DNA of 8,605 nucleotides from Chitinophagaceae bacterium. Lineage in GTDB: Bacteria; Bacteroidota; Bacteroidia; Chitinophagales; Chitinophagaceae. This document shows positions 6,103-8,605 of this stretch, in pieces. Location of the stretch: positions 1-8,605 of the forward strand of contig JALOMZ010000055.1 in NCBI GenBank assembly GCA_025455205.1. Reading direction: 5' to 3'. Within the stretch, counting starts at the first letter, position 1; every line of letters starts with the position of its first letter. The translations under genes and the position numbers were made by a program. The notes below the pieces were generated by a model. That model saw nothing but the letters and a program-made list of their open reading frames with translations. It had not been told where the DNA came from and did no database searches.

Positions 6103-7512
6103 TTAGTCTTCCAATTCGGCTGCCAGCAGGGTTACTTCTTTCTCTTTCATTTTGCCATTGGTATGTACCAGCAGGGTGCCCTGCACATATTTTTCGTTGT
6201 GCTGTGAAGCATCGAGGCCCATTTCTTCATCTTCCACGCTCACGCGCAGGGGCAGCACCAGGTCGATGAACTTGAAGATCAGGTACGACATCACAAAGCT
6301 GAAGCCAACGGCAATGAGCATGCCCTTGAGCTGGGTGAAGAAGAATTCGGCGTTGCCATAGGCGAGGCCATCGGCACCGGCCGCGTTTACCGTTTTGGTG
6401 GCAAATACGCCGGTGAGCAGCATGCCCACAATGCCGCCCACGCCGTGGCAGGGGAACACATCAAGGGTATCATCAAGGCTGCTCTTGGTTTTGAAGTGTA
6501 CCGCCAGGTTGCTTACCAGGGCGGCTACCACGCCAATGAAGATGCTCTGCGGAATGGCTACGAAGCCGGCACCGGGGGTGATGGCTACCAGGCCTACCAC
6601 AGCACCAATGCAGAAGCCTAGTACGGAGGGCTTCTTGCCGCGCATTACATCAAAGAACATCCAGCTCAGACCGGCTGCAGCGGCAGCGGTGTTGGTGGTG
6701 GCAAAGGCCGAAACGGCCAGACTGTTGGCGCCCAGGGCAGAGCCGGCATTGAAACCGAACCAGCCAAACCAGAGCAGGCCGGTGCCAATGAGTACGTAAG
6801 GGATATTAGCCGGGGGAACTTCTTCCTGCATGAGTTTGCTCTTGCGGGGCTTGAGCACCAGGGCTCCGGCCAAGGCGGCGCAACCGGCAGAGATATGTAC
6901 CACCGTGCCGCCGGCGAAATCCAGTACGCCCATCTTGAAGAGGAAGCCCTCGGGGTGCCAGGTCCAGTGGGCCAGCGGGGCATACACCAGCAGGCCAAAC
7001 AGGGCAATGAAGAGGATATAAGCTGTGAAGCGGATACGCTCGGCCACAGCGCCTACTACCAGGCCAGGCGTGATAATGGCAAACATGAGCTGGAAGAAGG
7101 CGAACAGGGGTTTGGGGATGGTGGGTGCCAGCGACCAGGGCTCGCCGCTCATTACATCCTTAAAGAAGAGGTGGGTGGTAGGGTTGCCAATAAAGCCGCC
7201 AATGGATTCGCCAAAGGAAAGGCTGTAGGAAACCACGATCCAGAGGGTGCTCACAATACCGGCAGCCACTACGCTTTTGATCATGGTGCTGATCACATTC
7301 TTGCGGTGCACCATGCCGCCATAGAAAAAGGCCAGGCCGGGGGTCATCAGGAATACCAGGGCCGTGGCAATGAGGATCCAGGTGATGTCGGCACCGGAAT
7401 ACAGCTTGCCCCCATCGTCGAAGGTGGGCATAGAGGGAATGAATAGGGCCGCAATGGACACGCCCGCCAGAATGAGGAAGGGGGCGATCTGCTTGATTGT
7501 TTTCTTAGCCAT
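6103..7512 (-). CDS. amt: Ammonium transporter, Amt family
   Basis: The 469-residue inner-membrane channel should import ammonium. An N-terminal hydrophobic segment (residues 10-26) is followed by about eleven membrane helices from about residue 43 to 420. Family hallmarks include FLMTPGLAFFYGGMV (54-68), GAVAERIRF (154-162), LDFAGGTVVHISAG (197-210), WFGFNAGS (251-258) and DVFPCHGVGGIVG (351-363). The twin pore histidines are His206 and His356, and Asp198 matches the conserved Asp160 of E. coli AmtB. The cytoplasmic tail keeps the GLD-H motif (MGLDASQH, 431-438) but runs about 25 residues further than AmtB (to 469), ending in a charged KMKEKEVTLLAAELED segment. The family is usually controlled by a PII protein (GlnK), but no glnK is adjacent here. 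The gene lies between gltD and the barrel gene, each separated by a terminator. No TAnnTTTG match is seen upstream. Confidence 0.97.
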   Translation of the reverse strand: MAKKTIKQIAPFLILAGVSIAALFIPSMPTFDDGGKLYSGADITWILIATALVFLMTPGLAFFYGGMVHRKNVISTMIKSVVAAGIVSTLWIVVSYSLSFGESIGGFIGNPTTHLFFKDVMSGEPWSLAPTIPKPLFAFFQLMFAIITPGLVVGAVAERIRFTAYILFIALFGLLVYAPLAHWTWHPEGFLFKMGVLDFAGGTVVHISAGCAALAGALVLKPRKSKLMQEEVPPANIPYVLIGTGLLWFGWFGFNAGSALGANSLAVSAFATTNTAAAAAGLSWMFFDVMRGKKPSVLGFCIGAVVGLVAITPGAGFVAIPQSIFIGVVAALVSNLAVHFKTKSSLDDTLDVFPCHGVGGIVGMLLTGVFATKTVNAAGADGLAYGNAEFFFTQLKGMLIAVGFSFVMSYLIFKFIDLVLPLRVSVEDEEMGLDASQHNEKYVQGTLLVHTNGKMKEKEVTLLAAELED

Positions 7513-7586
7513 GCCAGTTTTGGTTTTAGTGAAGTATAATGAAGTAATTTATATTCCGAATTCTAAGATATATTATTATTCGTTAG

Positions 7587-7599
7587 ACATAATTTATGT
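7587..7599. promoter_or_regulatory. Palindrome ACATAATTTATGT upstream of amt
   Basis: ACATAA-T-TTATGT is a perfect 13-base palindrome lying 75-87 bases before the amt start, inside a 144-base AT-rich spacer (7513-7656). The position is suitable for a regulator of amt, but no known operator is recognised and AT-rich DNA gives such matches by chance. Confidence 0.3.
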
Positions 7600-7634
7600 A
7601 ACCTTCATTTCGAATAAAATAATTTACATATTTA

Positions 7635-7651
7635 TATTCATAATGTGAATA
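7635..7651. promoter_or_regulatory. Inverted repeat TATTCA-N5-TGAATA upstream of amt
   Basis: TATTCA (7635-7640) and TGAATA (7646-7651) form a symmetric 17-base element 123-139 bases before the amt start and directly beyond the gltD terminator. The layout resembles a dimeric helix-turn-helix operator. No specific regulator can be named. Confidence 0.3.
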
Positions 7652-7656
7652 AGTAA

Positions 7657-7683
7657 AATAATTGGCCCGACGGGCCAATTATT
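7657..7683 (-). terminator. Strong intrinsic terminator of gltD
   Basis: AATAATTGGCCC (7657-7668) and GGGCCAATTATT (7672-7683) form a perfect 12-bp stem with a three-base loop. On the minus strand it starts six bases after the gltD stop, and its 3' end runs into TTATTTTA. It separates gltD from amt, which must therefore have its own promoter in 7513-7656. A plus-strand T-run after it would allow action in both directions. Confidence 0.92.
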
Positions 7684-7689
7684 CGTTTT

Positions 7690-8605
7690 TTATTGAAGGA
7701 AACTGAAAAGCGGGCTTTCTTCCTTGCTTTCGAGCAGGGAGCTGCCCATCAGGTATTCGTCCACTTTGCGGGCGCATTCACGACCCTCACTGATGGCCCA
7801 TACCACCAGGCTCTGGCCCCGGCGCATGTCGCCACAGGCAAATACTTTCGACAGGGTGGTCTGGAAATGCTGCTCCGAAGCCTTCACATTACCGCGCTCA
7901 TCCAGCTCCAGTTCCAGGTCGCTCACCGGGCCCTCGTGCTGCGGATGCACAAAGCCCATGGCCAGCAGCACCAGGTCGGCGGGGATCTCGCGCTCCGAGC
8001 CTTCCACTTCCTTGAATTTCAGGGGGCGTCCATCGGCCGACAGTTCCCATTCGAGGTCAACAATGCGCAGGGCCTTCACGGCGCCTGTTTCATCGGCAAT
8101 CACTTCCTTGGTAGAAACGGCCCAGCGGCGCTCGCAGCCTTCTTCGTGGCTGCTGGTGGTTTTGAGCACCATGGGATAGGTGGGCCAGGGCATGGCGGTG
8201 GTGCGGTTTTCAGGCGGCTGGGGCAGCAACTCAAACTGGGTAACACTCAGCGCCCCGTGGCGGTTGCTGGTGCCCACGCAGTCGCTGCCGGTATCGCCGC
8301 CGCCAATCACCACCACGTGCTTGCCCGCGGCAGAGATCTCTTCGGTCCATTGGCTGCCGGCAAAGCCCCGTTCCTGCGTGAGGTCTTTGGCCGGTTCGGC
8401 CACACGCTTGTTCTGCTGCTTCAGGAACTGCATGGCAAAGTAAACACCCTTGCTCTCGCGGCCCTTAACGTTCAGGTCGCGGGGAATGGTGGAACCGCCC
8501 GCCAGCACAATGGCCTGGTACTCGCGCAGCAGGTCGCCGGTGGCAAGGTCGGTGCCCACATGGGTGTTGCAGCGGAACTGCACCCCTTCTTCTTCCATCA
8601 GCTGC
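7690..8605 (-). CDS. gltD: Glutamate synthase small (beta) subunit, N-terminus cut off by window edge
   Basis: The C-terminal 304 residues of the NADPH-oxidising subunit of glutamate synthase are visible; the full protein is usually about 470-490 residues. GltD passes electrons to the large subunit GltB, which makes glutamate from glutamine and 2-oxoglutarate in the cytoplasm. Counting from the first complete codon, the fragment shows LAGGSTIPRDL (34-44), a nucleotide-binding loop VVVIGGGDTGSDCVGTSNRHG (97-117), ADLVLLAMGFVHP (209-221) and the flavin-site region VFACGDMRRGQSLVVWAISEGR (254-275), all in the order of the family. The open frame continues past the window edge (QL before the first internal Met), so the Met at 8598 is not the start. 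The missing part would hold the FeS-cluster cysteines and first FAD site. GltB is expected upstream but cannot be seen. Confidence 0.96.
   Translation of the reverse strand, partial: QLMEEEGVQFRCNTHVGTDLATGDLLREYQAIVLAGGSTIPRDLNVKGRESKGVYFAMQFLKQQNKRVAEPAKDLTQERGFAGSQWTEEISAAGKHVVVIGGGDTGSDCVGTSNRHGALSVTQFELLPQPPENRTTAMPWPTYPMVLKTTSSHEEGCERRWAVSTKEVIADETGAVKALRIVDLEWELSADGRPLKFKEVEGSEREIPADLVLLAMGFVHPQHEGPVSDLELELDERGNVKASEQHFQTTLSKVFACGDMRRGQSLVVWAISEGRECARKVDEYLMGSSLLESKEESPLFSFLQ

Noticed and set aside
5906..6103. 65-residue minus-strand frame starting at the amt stop codon (TAATG overlap)
   Set aside because: It runs through the amt terminator and half of the composite hairpin, has a low-complexity sequence and no family resemblance, so it is best explained as non-coding spacer.
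7364..7648. 94-residue plus-strand frame reaching into the amt upstream spacer
   Set aside because: Its first part is opposite the amt N-terminus and its end is translated AT-rich spacer (Ile/Tyr/Asn-rich), with no supporting signals.
7645..7690. Perfect 12-bp inverted repeat considered as a mobile-element end or MITE
   Set aside because: It lies six bases after the gltD stop, has a three-base loop and runs into a T-rich stretch, which is the form of an intrinsic terminator; no transposase or target duplication is present.

Overview
The window looks like chromosomal DNA from a member of the Bacteroidota, most likely a Chitinophagaceae-type organism. The reasons are a fused thrA followed by thrB and thrC, a BBP2-type outer-membrane barrel next to an ammonium transporter, no clear Shine-Dalgarno sequences, a TAnnTTTG promoter element, and G+C-rich genes separated by very AT-rich spacers. 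This placement is inferred from gene content and signals, not from a database search. All genes read on the minus strand. Described in the direction of transcription, from high to low coordinates, the layout is as follows.

Nitrogen assimilation (8605 to 4743). The C-terminal part of gltD (glutamate synthase small subunit) enters from the right edge and ends in a strong intrinsic terminator. After an AT-rich spacer with two palindromes comes a complete ammonium transporter gene (amt), with its own probable terminator. A 237-base gap, which holds an unusual composite hairpin, leads to a gene for a signal-peptide-bearing outer-membrane beta-barrel. That gene also ends in a strong terminator. Together these suggest entry of small nitrogen compounds across the outer membrane, ammonium uptake across the inner membrane, and glutamate formation. 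No glnK (PII) gene lies in the visible part.

Threonine biosynthesis (4740 to 1). An AT-rich promoter region with a TATATTTG element precedes a short open frame. It encodes a leader peptide with nine consecutive Thr/Ile codons (Thr-Thr-Ile-Thr-Thr-Ile-Ile-Thr-Thr). A 7-bp hairpin covers its last codons and stop. This resembles the enterobacterial thrL attenuator. Downstream are thrA (aspartokinase/homoserine dehydrogenase, 813 aa), thrB (homoserine kinase, 311 aa) and thrC (threonine synthase, cut by the left edge). They are packed with a 10-base gap and then a 4-base ATGA overlap. ThrA opens and controls the aspartate branch, and ThrB and ThrC convert homoserine to threonine.

The most notable item is the thr leader peptide region. 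It is too short for ordinary gene calling and lacks an obvious U-tract terminator before thrA, so its mechanism is open. No mobile element, CRISPR array, tRNA or rRNA was seen. The many long plus-strand open frames are antisense shadows of the real genes.
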